A DNA stretch of 64,000 nucleotides from contig CAVOGL010000007.1 in NCBI GenBank assembly GCA_963695415.1, forward strand, positions 310,001 to 374,000. Direction: 5' to 3'. Positions 49,286 through 58,817 of the stretch are shown here, piece by piece. Position numbers and translations under genes: made by a program. Source of the stretch: CAVXWV01 sp963695415. GTDB lineage: Bacteria; Chloroflexota; Anaerolineae; Anaerolineales; UBA4823. Under the pieces are notes generated by a model. The model ran no database searches and was not told where the DNA came from. It saw only the letters and a program-made list of their open reading frames with translations. Positions within the stretch are counted from its first letter, which is position 1. Every line of letters begins with the position of its first letter.

Positions 49286-49435
49286 TTAATGGGTTACATC
49301 CAAATCATCATCGTCATGATCATAAAGTTTTTCCACCGATCCTGGTTCAGGTCTGTTGAGCAGTAATGCACCAGCGACAACGAATGTGATTAGTATAATT
49401 CCAACAAAATTCACCCAACCCGAAAATGACTCCAA
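49286..49435 (-). CDS. 49-residue single-pass membrane protein
   Basis: A short frame from TTG 49435 preceded by AGAGGAG. The protein is MESFSGWVNF followed by a hydrophobic segment (VGIILITFVVAGALLL, residues 11-26) and an acidic tail ending in HDDDDLDVTH. The ribosome-binding site, membrane segment and in-line position 62 bases before rph support a real gene. Function unknown. Confidence 0.55.
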   Translation of the reverse strand: MESFSGWVNFVGIILITFVVAGALLLNRPEPGSVEKLYDHDDDDLDVTH

Positions 49436-49808
49436 ATTAATCTCCTCTTTAGCAGTAATCAATTAGCTTGTTTCTTACCCGGCAAACCATCTATGCCTTT
49501 GTGTATGCCGCCTGTTAAGTCTTGATTCTCAAGAAAACAGTCCAGTTGGATGTTAATAGGCGCTGTCTTTTTATCCTTGAGAAATCCGATTACAACAATA
49601 ACTGCCTGTTCAGCCTGTCATTTGGAAATTCTGTTCTTCTTCACTGCAGATCTACCAGTACATCCAAAGTTTGTACTCCTTGATTTGGACTAAGGTGATT
49701 ATAAGCGAAGAAGACAAAATAAACTAATCAGGCAGCCGGTTTTAAGGAGTTGATAAGGAGAGGATATACACCGCATTTTGATCATGGGTTTGCTATAATA
49801 GTTGCCCT
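49436..49808. other. 373-base divergent intergenic region without a gene
   Basis: I see no supported coding frame or structured RNA. On the minus strand a TATAAT (49703 to 49698) could start the ten-gene array below. On the plus strand TATAAT at 49794-49799 is only 10 bases from ATG 49809, which would give a nearly leaderless message. Neither has a good -35. Confidence 0.4.
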
Positions 49809-50654
49809 ATGAGTTTGGTAAATCGAAAGGTATCCATCATTGCGTTCGTGTCCGACCTGTTTTTCGGTTCAAAAATATTAAGCACATTTACCGAACCGGA
49901 ATACGACTTGAACCTTATATACGCGGTCGAACAACTTGCGAATACTCACCCAGTGGGAGTACCTAAGCCTAATATGGAAATAGATCCCATACCAGACATC
50001 GTTTATTTTCTGGCGTTTCAGCAACCGGATATCGTCATTTTCGATATTAATGATGCGCAGTTGCACTGTACGGAATTGTTGTCTCAGATGAAAAGAGATG
50101 CTTCTACGCGCAGGCTTCCGGTACTGGCTTTTGGATCCCATGTGGACGCAAAATCGATAAAGCTGGCAAAAGAAATGGGTGCAGACAAAGTCGTCGCCCG
50201 GTCGAAATTCACAACAGATATGGTCGAATTGGTAGAAGAGTTAGTCGTACAAGTGGATGTGGGAGAAATCGAAGATTTCTGCCAGGGGAAACTGCCCGAA
50301 AAGGCGGTTGCAGGCATGACTACATTCAACCATGGTGATTTTTTTGAAGCCCATGAAATTTTCGAAGAAGTTTGGCAGGATGAAAAATCCCATGGGAGGG
50401 ATTTTTACCGTGCCCTCATACAAATTTCGGTGGCTTACCTGCAGATTGAACGTGGAAATTTCCGCGGTGCAGTAAAAATGTTTACCCGGGTACAACAATG
50501 GCTGGCAAAACTGCCTGACCAATGCAGAGGTGTTGACATCGCAGCACTCAAAATGGAGATAAACGAAGTTTTCCGGGAAGTAGAACGATATGGTGCGCGA
50601 GGGATAGCGAATTTTGACCGAAGTAAATTCAATAAAATCAAGTATAAAAATTGA
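49809..50654 (+). CDS. receiver-like domain fused to DUF309
   Basis: 281 residues. Residues about 7-150 have the layout of a response-regulator receiver, with the phospho-acceptor-like Asp in DIVIFDIN and a lysine in VARSKF, but only one acidic residue at the N-terminal pocket (VSDLF). Residues about 165-260 are DUF309 (NHGDFFEAHEIFEEVWQ, QISVAYLQIERGNFRGA). No cognate kinase is adjacent. The start ATG lies just after a TATAAT. Confidence 0.8.
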   Translation: MSLVNRKVSIIAFVSDLFFGSKILSTFTEPEYDLNLIYAVEQLANTHPVGVPKPNMEIDPIPDIVYFLAFQQPDIVIFDINDAQLHCTELLSQMKRDASTRRLPVLAFGSHVDAKSIKLAKEMGADKVVARSKFTTDMVELVEELVVQVDVGEIEDFCQGKLPEKAVAGMTTFNHGDFFEAHEIFEEVWQDEKSHGRDFYRALIQISVAYLQIERGNFRGAVKMFTRVQQWLAKLPDQCRGVDIAALKMEINEVFREVERYGARGIANFDRSKFNKIKYKN

Positions 50655-50682
50655 TAGGAAATAATTTGGTTATGAGGAATAA

Positions 50683-51825
50683 ATGCCCAAAAAAGTAATG
50701 ATAAGTGGTTGTTTTGACCTGCTGCACAGTGGTCATGTAGCTTTTTTCAACGAAGCAGCTCAATTTGGTGATTTATACGTAGCAATCGGATCGGATAAAA
50801 CAATTTTCCAATTGAAAGGGAGAGCCACCGTCAACTCTGAGCAGGAAAGGTTATACCTGGTCAAGTCGATATCCAGTGTAAAAGATGCATTCATTTCACG
50901 AGGTTCCGGTATGCTGGATTTCATAGAAGAGATTCATGAATTGAAACCGGATATTTTTGTGGTTAACGAAGATGGCAACATCCCAGAAAAAAAGCAAATG
51001 TGTGAGGAATTGGGTATCAAATATGTGATTCTTAAACGAGAACCTTCAATAGGTTTACAAGCTCGGTCAACCACTGATCTGCGGGAGGTACAATCCATGC
51101 CGTATCGCATCGACTTAGCAGGTGGGTGGTTGGACCAGCCCTTTGTTTCGAGGTTTTATCCCGGCTCAGTAATAACAATTTCCATTCACCCAACAATAGA
51201 GTTCAATGAACGCAGCGGTATGGCCTCCAGCACTCGCCGTGCTGCGATCGATATGTGGGGACCACGTTTGCCGCAAGGTAACCCGGAAAAATTATCGAAA
51301 ATCCTGTTCTGTTACGATAATCCCCCGGGGACGGAAGAGATTTCAGGCTCTCAAGATGCGATCGGGATCGTACATCCAGGACTGAGTAAATCATACTACG
51401 ATGGTGAATATTGGCCTGTAAAAATTGAATCGATTCAGGATGAATCAATATTGAGTTTTATTGAACAGTCGGTTTTTCTCATCCCATTAAGTCCGCGGCA
51501 TACCGGGTTCAGCGTGCTTCGCAACACTCATGTGAAAAGGGCAGGCGCAAAGGCTCTGGCAGATGCGACCGATGCCTGCTGGGATGCCATAATGAATAAA
51601 AATGTGGGCAAATTTGGAGAAGGGGTCAAAGAAAGTTTTGAAGCCCAAATTGCCATGTTTCCAGACATGGTGACTGATTCGATGATGACTTTACTGGATG
51701 AATACCGCCATTTAGCTCAAGGCTGGAAAGTTTCGGGAGCTGGTGGGGGAGGGTATTTGATTCTTGTTTCAGAAGAACAAATAGAAAACGCAGTCCGGAT
51801 CAATATTCGGCGATTGAGTGATTAA
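50683..51825 (+). CDS. bifunctional nucleotidyltransferase/GHMP sugar kinase
   Basis: 380 residues. Residues 1-135 form a cytidylyltransferase-like domain with the HxGH motif (LLHSGH, 13-18) and a late RSTTDLR. Residues about 137-380 form a GHMP kinase: SMPYRIDLAGGWLDQP, SGMASSTRRAA, GSQDAIG and SGAGGGGYLI. Such a pair could phosphorylate a sugar at C1 and activate it as NDP-sugar, by analogy with FKP or heptose enzymes; the sugar is unknown. Next to a GDP-mannose epimerase-like gene in a polysaccharide locus. Confidence 0.82.
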   Translation: MPKKVMISGCFDLLHSGHVAFFNEAAQFGDLYVAIGSDKTIFQLKGRATVNSEQERLYLVKSISSVKDAFISRGSGMLDFIEEIHELKPDIFVVNEDGNIPEKKQMCEELGIKYVILKREPSIGLQARSTTDLREVQSMPYRIDLAGGWLDQPFVSRFYPGSVITISIHPTIEFNERSGMASSTRRAAIDMWGPRLPQGNPEKLSKILFCYDNPPGTEEISGSQDAIGIVHPGLSKSYYDGEYWPVKIESIQDESILSFIEQSVFLIPLSPRHTGFSVLRNTHVKRAGAKALADATDACWDAIMNKNVGKFGEGVKESFEAQIAMFPDMVTDSMMTLLDEYRHLAQGWKVSGAGGGGYLILVSEEQIENAVRINIRRLSD

Positions 51826-51839
51826 CAGGAGAATACTGG

Positions 51840-52796
51840 ATGAAGAAAGCATTGGTTTGTGGGGCGGGTGGGTTTATTGGTGGGCATTTGGTCAGTCATC
51901 TCAAGAAACAGGGTTATTGGGTTCGGGGAGTGGACATCAAACAACACGAATGGTCACCTGATGCTGCGGATGAGTTTAAAGTTTTAGACTTACGAAATGA
52001 AGAGAATTGTGTTGAGAGTCTGAGGTTGGGTGAAGGTACTTTTGACGAGGTTTACCAGCTGGCTGCGGACATGGGAGGGATGGGTTTCATCTCTTCGGCT
52101 GAATGCGAAATCATGCATAATAGCGCGCTGATCAATATCCACATGATCCATCATGCATCAGAATTGGGGGTGCCGCGCTATTTCTTTTCTTCATCAGTGT
52201 GTGTTTACCGAGATATGCAGCCTGGTGAACCGGAGATGACAGAAGATGAGGCAGTGCCTGCAAATCCTGACAATGAATACGGTTGGGAGAAATTGTACTC
52301 AGAGCGCATCGCTGAAGCTTACGAACGGAACCGCGGTATCCAGGTGAGGATAGCCAGATTTCAAAACACTTATGGACCTGAAGGCACCTGGCGCGGGGGG
52401 CGTGAGAAAGCTCCGGCAGCTATCTGCCGGAAAGTCGCGGAGGTCGAGGATGGCGGCAGCATCGAGGTATGGGGGGATGGTTCCGCTATCCGCTCATACA
52501 CCTATGTTGCAGATCTGGTTGAGGGCATTTACCTGTTGATGCAGTCTGATTTGCACGGAGCGGCAAACATAGGATGTCCTGAATATGTCAGCGTGGATAA
52601 GTTGGTTGAAACTGTCGCTCAGGTGGCTGGGAAGGATGTGAATATAAAACATGTGACAGGACCAGTAGGTGTGCAGTCCAGAAATTTCAGCAACGAACGC
52701 ATGTATTCCCTTGGTTGGAAGGCGAAATATATGCTGAAAGACGGTATCGATCTAACCTATCCCTGGGTGGAGGAGCAGCTGCGGTTGAGCAGGTAG
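51840..52796 (+). CDS. NAD-dependent sugar epimerase, GDP-mannose 3,5-epimerase-like
   Basis: 318-residue short-chain dehydrogenase-fold epimerase. NAD loop GAGGFIGGHL near residue 8, LAADMGGMGFI, catalytic SSSVCVY and YGWEK (YxxxK). The GTWRGGREKAPAAICRK segment is a strong hallmark of GDP-mannose 3,5-epimerase, which makes GDP-L-galactose/gulose. 14 bases after the kinase fusion. Confidence 0.85.
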   Translation: MKKALVCGAGGFIGGHLVSHLKKQGYWVRGVDIKQHEWSPDAADEFKVLDLRNEENCVESLRLGEGTFDEVYQLAADMGGMGFISSAECEIMHNSALINIHMIHHASELGVPRYFFSSSVCVYRDMQPGEPEMTEDEAVPANPDNEYGWEKLYSERIAEAYERNRGIQVRIARFQNTYGPEGTWRGGREKAPAAICRKVAEVEDGGSIEVWGDGSAIRSYTYVADLVEGIYLLMQSDLHGAANIGCPEYVSVDKLVETVAQVAGKDVNIKHVTGPVGVQSRNFSNERMYSLGWKAKYMLKDGIDLTYPWVEEQLRLSR

Positions 52797-52857
52797 AGCA
52801 GGTAGAGACGTTTGACACCGAATGGTTTGGTGATTACAATAACACAAAGAGGAACCG

Positions 52858-53085
52858 ATGCCAATTTACGAATATTTATGTCTGGATTGCGAAAAATCTT
52901 TCGATGCAATTCGGCCATTCAGCGACTCAGACAAACCGATCAACTGCCAGGATTGTGCAGGTGACCGCACAATCCGGAAAATTTCTGTGTTTTTCGCCCA
53001 AAGTGGTGGCAAAGTATTAGCTGGGAGTAATGGAGGCGGCTGCGCTGGCTGTAGTGCAGGATCATGTGCTGGATGCGCACATTAA
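52858..53085 (+). CDS. FmdB-family zinc-ribbon protein
   Basis: 75 residues starting MPIYEYLCLDCEKSFD, with CxxC pairs (CLDC, CQDC) of the FmdB/CxxC_CXXC_SSSS family and a Cys/Gly-rich tail (CAGCSAGSCAGCAH). Probably a small zinc-binding regulator. AGAGGAA lies just upstream. Its TAA abuts the stop of the convergent glycosyltransferase. Confidence 0.85.
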   Translation: MPIYEYLCLDCEKSFDAIRPFSDSDKPINCQDCAGDRTIRKISVFFAQSGGKVLAGSNGGGCAGCSAGSCAGCAH

Positions 53086-54282
53086 TCAAAATTTTTTTAA
53101 ATCAGGACCGGTATACCGGTCCTTTTTTATTAGTTCCATATATAGATCAGCAATCTGAGCGATCATGATCTCCAGGGAGAATTCTGTTTTTACAGCTTCA
53201 GATGCCTTCAGCCCCATTGATATCCTCAAATCAGGGTTTTCAACCAGTTTTGAACAAACCTGTACCAGTTCGTCGAAATTGCCTGGTTCTACAAGGAATC
53301 CTGTGACGCCGTGATCCACGACATCTGCAATCCCACTCACCCGGTTCGCGACTACCGGTACACGCATCGACATCGCCTGGGGGATTACCCGCGGGAGTCC
53401 TTCCCATCGGGAAGTGATTACAAAGATATCAACTGCGCAAAACATCCTTGCCACATCCCTACGTATACCCGTGAAAATGGTTTTTTCATCAATCCCAAGC
53501 TGACTTGCCAGGTTTTCGGTTTCCTCACGTAGGGGACCATCACCAACCAACAAAAACCAGCACTGGGGATACTTTTTTGCCAGTTGCGCTGCTGCCTGGA
53601 TCCAGGTAATGGGATCCTTTTGATCGGAGAACCTGCCTATGTTGCCGATTACAAGTGCTTCATCAGGGATACAAAGTTGACTGCGGATTTCTTTGCGAGA
53701 ACAATGCTCCGGGTTAAATTCATTCAGAGGAATCGCACTGCGGATAAGGTGGTATTTCTCCGGATTCCCAATCTTGAATTTAAGGGCTGTTTTGATGTCT
53801 TGATCTGAAACAAAAATCAGAGCATCTGAAACCCCGGCACAAATTTTTTCAAGGATGATGTAAATCCATTTCTTGACTGGATGCATATAGTCATGAAAGC
53901 CCCACCCATGCACGGTATGTACGATAACCGGCGTTTTCTCAATGGAAGCAGCAATCCGAGTAATTATGCCTGCTTTAGAGCTGTGAGAATGTATGATCGA
54001 ATAGTTATTGGTGCGTATAAATGAGCGCAACTTAATGAATGCGATAATATCTTTGACCAGATTGATCTCGCGCACCATTTCAGGCATGCATATCAGGTTA
54101 ATATTCCGGCTCCTGGCTTCTTCCAAAAGACTGCCCTCAATCCCGGTTTGGATGCCTGTAATCACGTCCACGCGGAATATATCCTTATTCAACATTTCGG
54201 CAGTATAGAGAGTGTTTTCCTGGGCTCCGCCGACTATCAACCTGGTGATGGTGTGCAGCACTGAGATCCTTGGATCTGGCAT
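53086..54282 (-). CDS. GT4-family glycosyltransferase
   Basis: 398 residues from ATG 54282, 10 bases after the upstream stop with AAGGA in place; ATG 54312 would overlap. GT-B fold: N-terminal TRLIVGGAQENT acceptor-side loop, HSHSSKAG, and a C-terminal donor domain with GRFSDQKDP, LVGDGPLREE and the EGLPRVIPQAM (EX7E) motif. Likely builds surface polysaccharide; sugar specificity unknown. Confidence 0.9.
   Translation of the reverse strand: MPDPRISVLHTITRLIVGGAQENTLYTAEMLNKDIFRVDVITGIQTGIEGSLLEEARSRNINLICMPEMVREINLVKDIIAFIKLRSFIRTNNYSIIHSHSSKAGIITRIAASIEKTPVIVHTVHGWGFHDYMHPVKKWIYIILEKICAGVSDALIFVSDQDIKTALKFKIGNPEKYHLIRSAIPLNEFNPEHCSRKEIRSQLCIPDEALVIGNIGRFSDQKDPITWIQAAAQLAKKYPQCWFLLVGDGPLREETENLASQLGIDEKTIFTGIRRDVARMFCAVDIFVITSRWEGLPRVIPQAMSMRVPVVANRVSGIADVVDHGVTGFLVEPGNFDELVQVCSKLVENPDLRISMGLKASEAVKTEFSLEIMIAQIADLYMELIKKDRYTGPDLKKF
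53105..53128 (+). terminator. terminator of the 49809-53085 operon inside the glycosyltransferase 3' end
   Basis: A perfect 18-base palindrome GGACCGGTATACCGGTCC (53105-53122) followed by six T. It starts 20 bases after the fmdB-like stop and lies within the last codons of the opposite-strand gene, where it encodes DRYTGPD. Confidence 0.85.
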
Positions 54283-54292
54283 ATTGATATCC

Positions 54293-55402
54293 TTAATCAT
54301 GCAATGATTCATACAATGCCAGGATTTTTTCTAGTGTCTGCCGCTGCGAAAAACAGGATTCAACTTTCCGCCTTGCATTTGAAGCTAGATATTGGGCTAA
54401 AACTTGATCCTGAATTAGTTCTTTTATCGCACCTGCCAAAATATCTGGTTGACCTGGCGAAACCAGCAGTCCATTTTCGTGGTGGTTGATAACTTCTGGT
54501 GTGCCACCAACCGCTGTGGCAATGACGGGGAGACCGGCTTGCATCGCTTCCAGAAGAGCCATGGATAGTCCTTCCCATAGCGAAGCCTGGATGAATATAT
54601 CGCAAGCTGACATCCATTCGTGCACGTTGGGTTGATTTCCCCCGAAAGTGACCTGGTCCTCAACCCCAAGAGCTGCTGCCAGGTTTTGAAGGGATTCCCT
54701 TTCAGGTCCGTCTCCTAGAAGGATCACATGCACTTTTATTTTTTCACGCTTGAGGTTTTCCAGAGCCTGGATAAGGTAGTGATATCCTTTTTCGACACTT
54801 AACCTGCCAACGCAGCAAATTTTATAAGCGCCTTCAGTCAAATCTTGAGGAAATCCGATTGGATTTTCATTGTGGTCAAGTAGAAATTGTTCTTTGCTCG
54901 GAATACCGTTATGAATCACGCTTATTTTTCCAACAGGGATGTGTTCGCGCTTCACCAACACATCTGCTACTGCCTGGCAAGAAGCCACATATTGATGGAC
55001 GAATGGATGGGTCAATCTGTCCACGAGTGAACGGGCTTTGGATCGATTTTGCTCCAAACCGTGTTGGTGCGAAATGAGGCATGAATGGCTCGAAATCCGA
55101 TTCAGTAGCCTGCCGATGATTGATGCATGGTATAGGTGGGTGTGGATTATATCCGGTGGGCTGTTAATCCAGATTCTTTGCAATTGGAGAGCTGGGGAGT
55201 GGCTCCATATATTCTTTGTATCCAATTCGATCACTTCTACACCATCCTGTCGTAATTCCCGAACGAAACCGCCACCTGGCTGCAGAGCAATGACGCGGAT
55301 ATCCCAATTATGGTTTTTGAATTGGGGAGCCAGCCTGCGTACGAATGTCTCAGCTCCACCGGTAATATATAATTCTGTGATCAACCAATCAGCTGTGAAC
55401 AT
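54293..55402 (-). CDS. GT4-family glycosyltransferase
   Basis: 369 residues, GT-B fold. ITGGAETFVRRLAP at the N-terminus, IIHTHLYHASIIGR, GRLSVEKGYHYLI, LLGDGPERES and EGLSMALLEAM with GGTPEVI. Overlaps the upstream gene's stop by 14 bases. Donor sugar unknown. Confidence 0.9.
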   Translation of the reverse strand: MFTADWLITELYITGGAETFVRRLAPQFKNHNWDIRVIALQPGGGFVRELRQDGVEVIELDTKNIWSHSPALQLQRIWINSPPDIIHTHLYHASIIGRLLNRISSHSCLISHQHGLEQNRSKARSLVDRLTHPFVHQYVASCQAVADVLVKREHIPVGKISVIHNGIPSKEQFLLDHNENPIGFPQDLTEGAYKICCVGRLSVEKGYHYLIQALENLKREKIKVHVILLGDGPERESLQNLAAALGVEDQVTFGGNQPNVHEWMSACDIFIQASLWEGLSMALLEAMQAGLPVIATAVGGTPEVINHHENGLLVSPGQPDILAGAIKELIQDQVLAQYLASNARRKVESCFSQRQTLEKILALYESLHD

Positions 55403-56555
55403 CCAGGTTTACCCCGAAGGTTTTTAAAGTTTCAATGATCGTATCAATCCTTTGGTTCCAGTCATGTTGCATCGCTTCTTTTTTTCGCTGTATGATTTTT
55501 TCCTGGTCGGTTTCAAGCAGGGCATTATTTATTGACTCGATGAAACCGAGTTTATCCTTTGCCAGGTAAATTACTTCCCTCAGCCCGTCTAGTTCTGGAA
55601 GATTGGTGCTGACCACAGGTTTCCCGACTGCCAGATATTCATATATTTTGAGCGGATTTATATACTCGGTTAATTCATTCAGCACATAAGGCAGCAGCTG
55701 GACATCCGCCGCATACATCAGGCTGGGTAGTTCTTGGTGAGACCTGTGTCCTAATATGTGCAAATTTGGAAGAGATTTTAGCCGATCGAGACTGCGGATC
55801 CCGGGTCGAATGGGACCTACCATGACAACATTCCAAAGAGGATTCTCCTGGCATAAATCGACTAACAGACTGGAGTCCAAACGTCCATCGAACGAACCAA
55901 ATATGCCAAGCCTGGGATGAGGAATATTTCCAAGCGTACTATCAGCAGGTGGTTGAGACAGAAATAAGCTGAGATCTGCAGCAGAGGGCAGCAAGTATAC
56001 CGGTTTCTGGGTGATTCTTTTCTGATGTGCCAGTAAGCGTCTGCCATGCACGAAAATGCAATCGGATGAAGTTAATAATTCACTTTCTTGCTGGTCGATA
56101 ATCACCCGTTTACGTCCGGTTTGTCCGGCTGAAAATTTGTCGATGCAGTGATACACCACCAGTTTTTCATCGAGATTACCCAGTAAAGGAGCGCTTTGAG
56201 GTGGGTAGATCCATAATAGAGGGGCGTGAAATTGTAATCGTTCTGATTGCTCGTAAATCCTTTTTGCAAGGTATCGCTGTGAAAAATTATTGGAAACCAT
56301 CGAATAATACCTGCCCGGCAGTATCAGAGGCGGGTTGTACAGCCAGATATTTTCATTTATTTTGTGCAGAAGGTGTTCATTTGATGCGGTCTTCTTTCGG
56401 AAGATCGACCGGTCTCGGATGAGATGTTCAGGTCCCACCTGTCTTTCGACAAAGAGGATCCTGTTACCGAGTGCTGCCAGGCGGAGCATTATTTGCTGCC
56501 GGCTTCCCCAAATTTCATGCCAGTCAGTGGTTGATACACAAATGATGTCTGTCAT
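55389..56555 (-). CDS. glycosyltransferase (in frame with upstream glycosyltransferase)
   Basis: 388 residues from ATG 56555 (MTDIICVSTTDWHEIWGSRQ). A GT-B protein with YHCIDKFSAGQ, PHPRLGIFGSFDGRLD, MVGPIRPGI and EYINPLKIYEYLAVGKPVVST. As sequenced there is no stop between it and the preceding enzyme. A TAA in the neighbouring frame (56575-56573) just upstream suggests two separate genes fused by a one-base indel. No clear ribosome-binding site precedes ATG 56555, so a true fusion remains possible. Confidence 0.8.
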   Translation of the reverse strand: MTDIICVSTTDWHEIWGSRQQIMLRLAALGNRILFVERQVGPEHLIRDRSIFRKKTASNEHLLHKINENIWLYNPPLILPGRYYSMVSNNFSQRYLAKRIYEQSERLQFHAPLLWIYPPQSAPLLGNLDEKLVVYHCIDKFSAGQTGRKRVIIDQQESELLTSSDCIFVHGRRLLAHQKRITQKPVYLLPSAADLSLFLSQPPADSTLGNIPHPRLGIFGSFDGRLDSSLLVDLCQENPLWNVVMVGPIRPGIRSLDRLKSLPNLHILGHRSHQELPSLMYAADVQLLPYVLNELTEYINPLKIYEYLAVGKPVVSTNLPELDGLREVIYLAKDKLGFIESINNALLETDQEKIIQRKKEAMQHDWNQRIDTIIETLKTFGVNLDVHS

Positions 56556-57698
56556 GTGAGTGGAGTAAATGCTTAACCGAGTAGTTGTGTGTAGATTTGC
56601 CGCGTATTTGGCGGCATTCTGCCCGATATCGAACTTCTCCTGGATGGTTTCTCGAGCCGCCGCGGCCAGCTTTTTAAATAATTTTTCTTCGCTCTTTAGA
56701 AGTTTTATGGCATCGCAGAGTTGGGAAACATTACCGGGCTGGATTAAAAGACCATTCTCCATATTAATAATGAATTCTGGAATAGCGCCCACGTTGGTGG
56801 CAATCACTGGTTTCATACATGCCATCGCCTCTATGAGAGAATTGGGGATGCCTTCATCGTTAGAAACGCACGTACCTGCATCGAACCCTTTTACATATGG
56901 AACAGGATCGGCGACCGGTCCTGTGAAATGAGTCAGGGGAATTATTCCGAGAGAATCTGCCAGGTCATTTAATTCTTGGAAAACCGGAGCAGCTCCAGGG
57001 AGTGCGGAGTCGCTGCCCACTAAAACCAGGCGCAGGTCAGGATTTGTGGATCGAAGCCTGGCAACAGCCTGGACAAGCAATTGCAAATTCTGTCCGTGCC
57101 CAAAACGGCTGGTTCGCCCCAGGATGAAGTTATCATCAGGGAAAAGACGATTTGTCTGTGATTGATCAACGTGGTCCAAGGAAATCCCGTTGTAGATCAC
57201 GCTAATCCGGTCAGGTGAAATCACATCCATGACGGCTTCAGCAGCCATGTTTGAGGATGCGATGATGTAATCCAACCCGTATTTTGGAGCGCGCAGCCAG
57301 CTACGGGGACCGCCTAACCGTTCGATAACCCTGGGCACACCCGCTGCAAGAGCTGCATCGATGGGCCAGCGTTGGTTGTGAACCTGGACCAGGTCGATTC
57401 GATTACGGCGCAGATAGCGGATCATGCTACCTGGATCTGGCAGGTAATCACATGTGCCAACACTTGAAAAATGGGGTAGGAATTCTTTCACCCTGGTTGA
57501 CAGGAAGTAGAAGTCAAATTGATCATTGAGAGTAACAGCGAGCCGTAGCAGCCAGTTTTCAATCCCACCGATTTGGAAATCGAACAAGGTGAAGGCAATG
57601 CGAGGCTTGCGATTAGGGGTAGAAGGGAGCAGGGAATCCATGAGCCAAACCCCTTTTCGTATAGCCATACTAAGCATATATCTCGAAGGGTTGGTCAT
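56556..57698 (-). CDS. GT4-family glycosyltransferase, middle part of a long fused frame
   Basis: About 381 residues from MTNPSRYMLSMAIRK. After an about 30-residue leader come RIAFTLFDFQIGGIENWLLRLAV, LVQVHNQRWPIDAALAAG, GRTSRFGHGQN, LVGSDSALPGA and the EX7E motif NDEGIPNSLIEAMACMKPVIAT. In frame both with the C-terminal half of the upstream enzyme and with the downstream one. Start and end are therefore approximate. Confidence 0.78.
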
Positions 57699-58741
57699 TG
57701 TAGAAAGCGATTGCTTGAGTTGGATCGAACTTGAGGAAGGTTTTATTTTGATGTTGTTTGGGACTTCAACACCCATCACTCTCAAATAATTATCAAGCAT
57801 CCTGTTTATGTCAAGTTTCTCTTCTGCTTCCAGGCGAGCTTGAATAGACAGGGAGGGATGTTTCTCGATGGCGCTAACAACTGAAGCGGTCAAGGAATCA
57901 ATAAAATTGCTGTCATATACCCACGGATTAGTTTCGAATATGATTCCACCATCGCCGACCAGTTCTGAAGTTCCGCCAAAAGCGGGTGTAACAACAGGAG
58001 TTCCACTTGCCAGTGCCTCTGCCACCACATTAGGACAGGCATCGCCCATGACAGGATGGACAAACACAGTCATTTTGCGGTAATAATCCGGCAGCTGTTC
58101 TGCGGGAAGTATTCGTGGTAGGTCAACTTACCGCGGATTTTAGGGTCGGATTGGAAAAATTTTAACAACCGTGAGCATTCATCGTCCAGACTGCCGATAA
58201 GCAGAAGTTTTACTTCTTGTCCTATACGGGATGCCATTTCGAAGAATACTTCCAACCTGTACCGGTATCTGAAGACACCCACCATACCTATAACGGGAGT
58301 TCCAACGACAATAGTCTTATCAGGTTTAAATAGTTCCAGATCAACCCCATTATTGAACACATAAGCCTGGTTGGTAAGAACGCCCAGCATTTGTTCCAAA
58401 TTTGATTTCGCCCAATTCGATTGGAATATTGTCACATCCGCTGTTTGGATATTGGCAGAGATGGCAGCATTTGCTGCATAATGTTTTTTTTCCATTGACA
58501 TGCCTGTGATTCTGAACCATTCTGGATCATAACCATTGGCAACACGAAAAGCAGTGACACGATTGTCATTAGCGGATTTGATTGGAATGGGGGATTGACC
58601 CAGAAACAATCCGGCATTCCACCGGTCATTAATCCGGTGGGTGACATCTACCCCCATGAGTTGTACCCCCTGGATGAACCTGCGCGACCATTCTGCTGGT
58701 CCTCCCTTTTTGGATACCGGAGGAGACAAAAAAATGGTCAT
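57699..58741 (-). CDS. GT4-family glycosyltransferase (frameshifted)
   Basis: Starts MTIFLSPPVSKKGGPAEWSRRF; the first frame ends at 58070 after YHEYFPQ. The next frame continues AEQLPDYYRKMTVFVHPVMGDACPNVVAEALASGTPVVT, the donor-binding EX7E region. One missing C (CCC on this strand, 58104-58106) restores it. The C-terminus near DNYLRVMG (about 57770) merges without a stop into the next enzyme. Confidence 0.82.
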
Positions 58742-58817
58742 AGCAATACCATCTTCTCAGTAGTCGATAAATCCTTCATCCAATTCGAGTTTCCTGTCAA
58801 ATTTACACCCGATGTTT

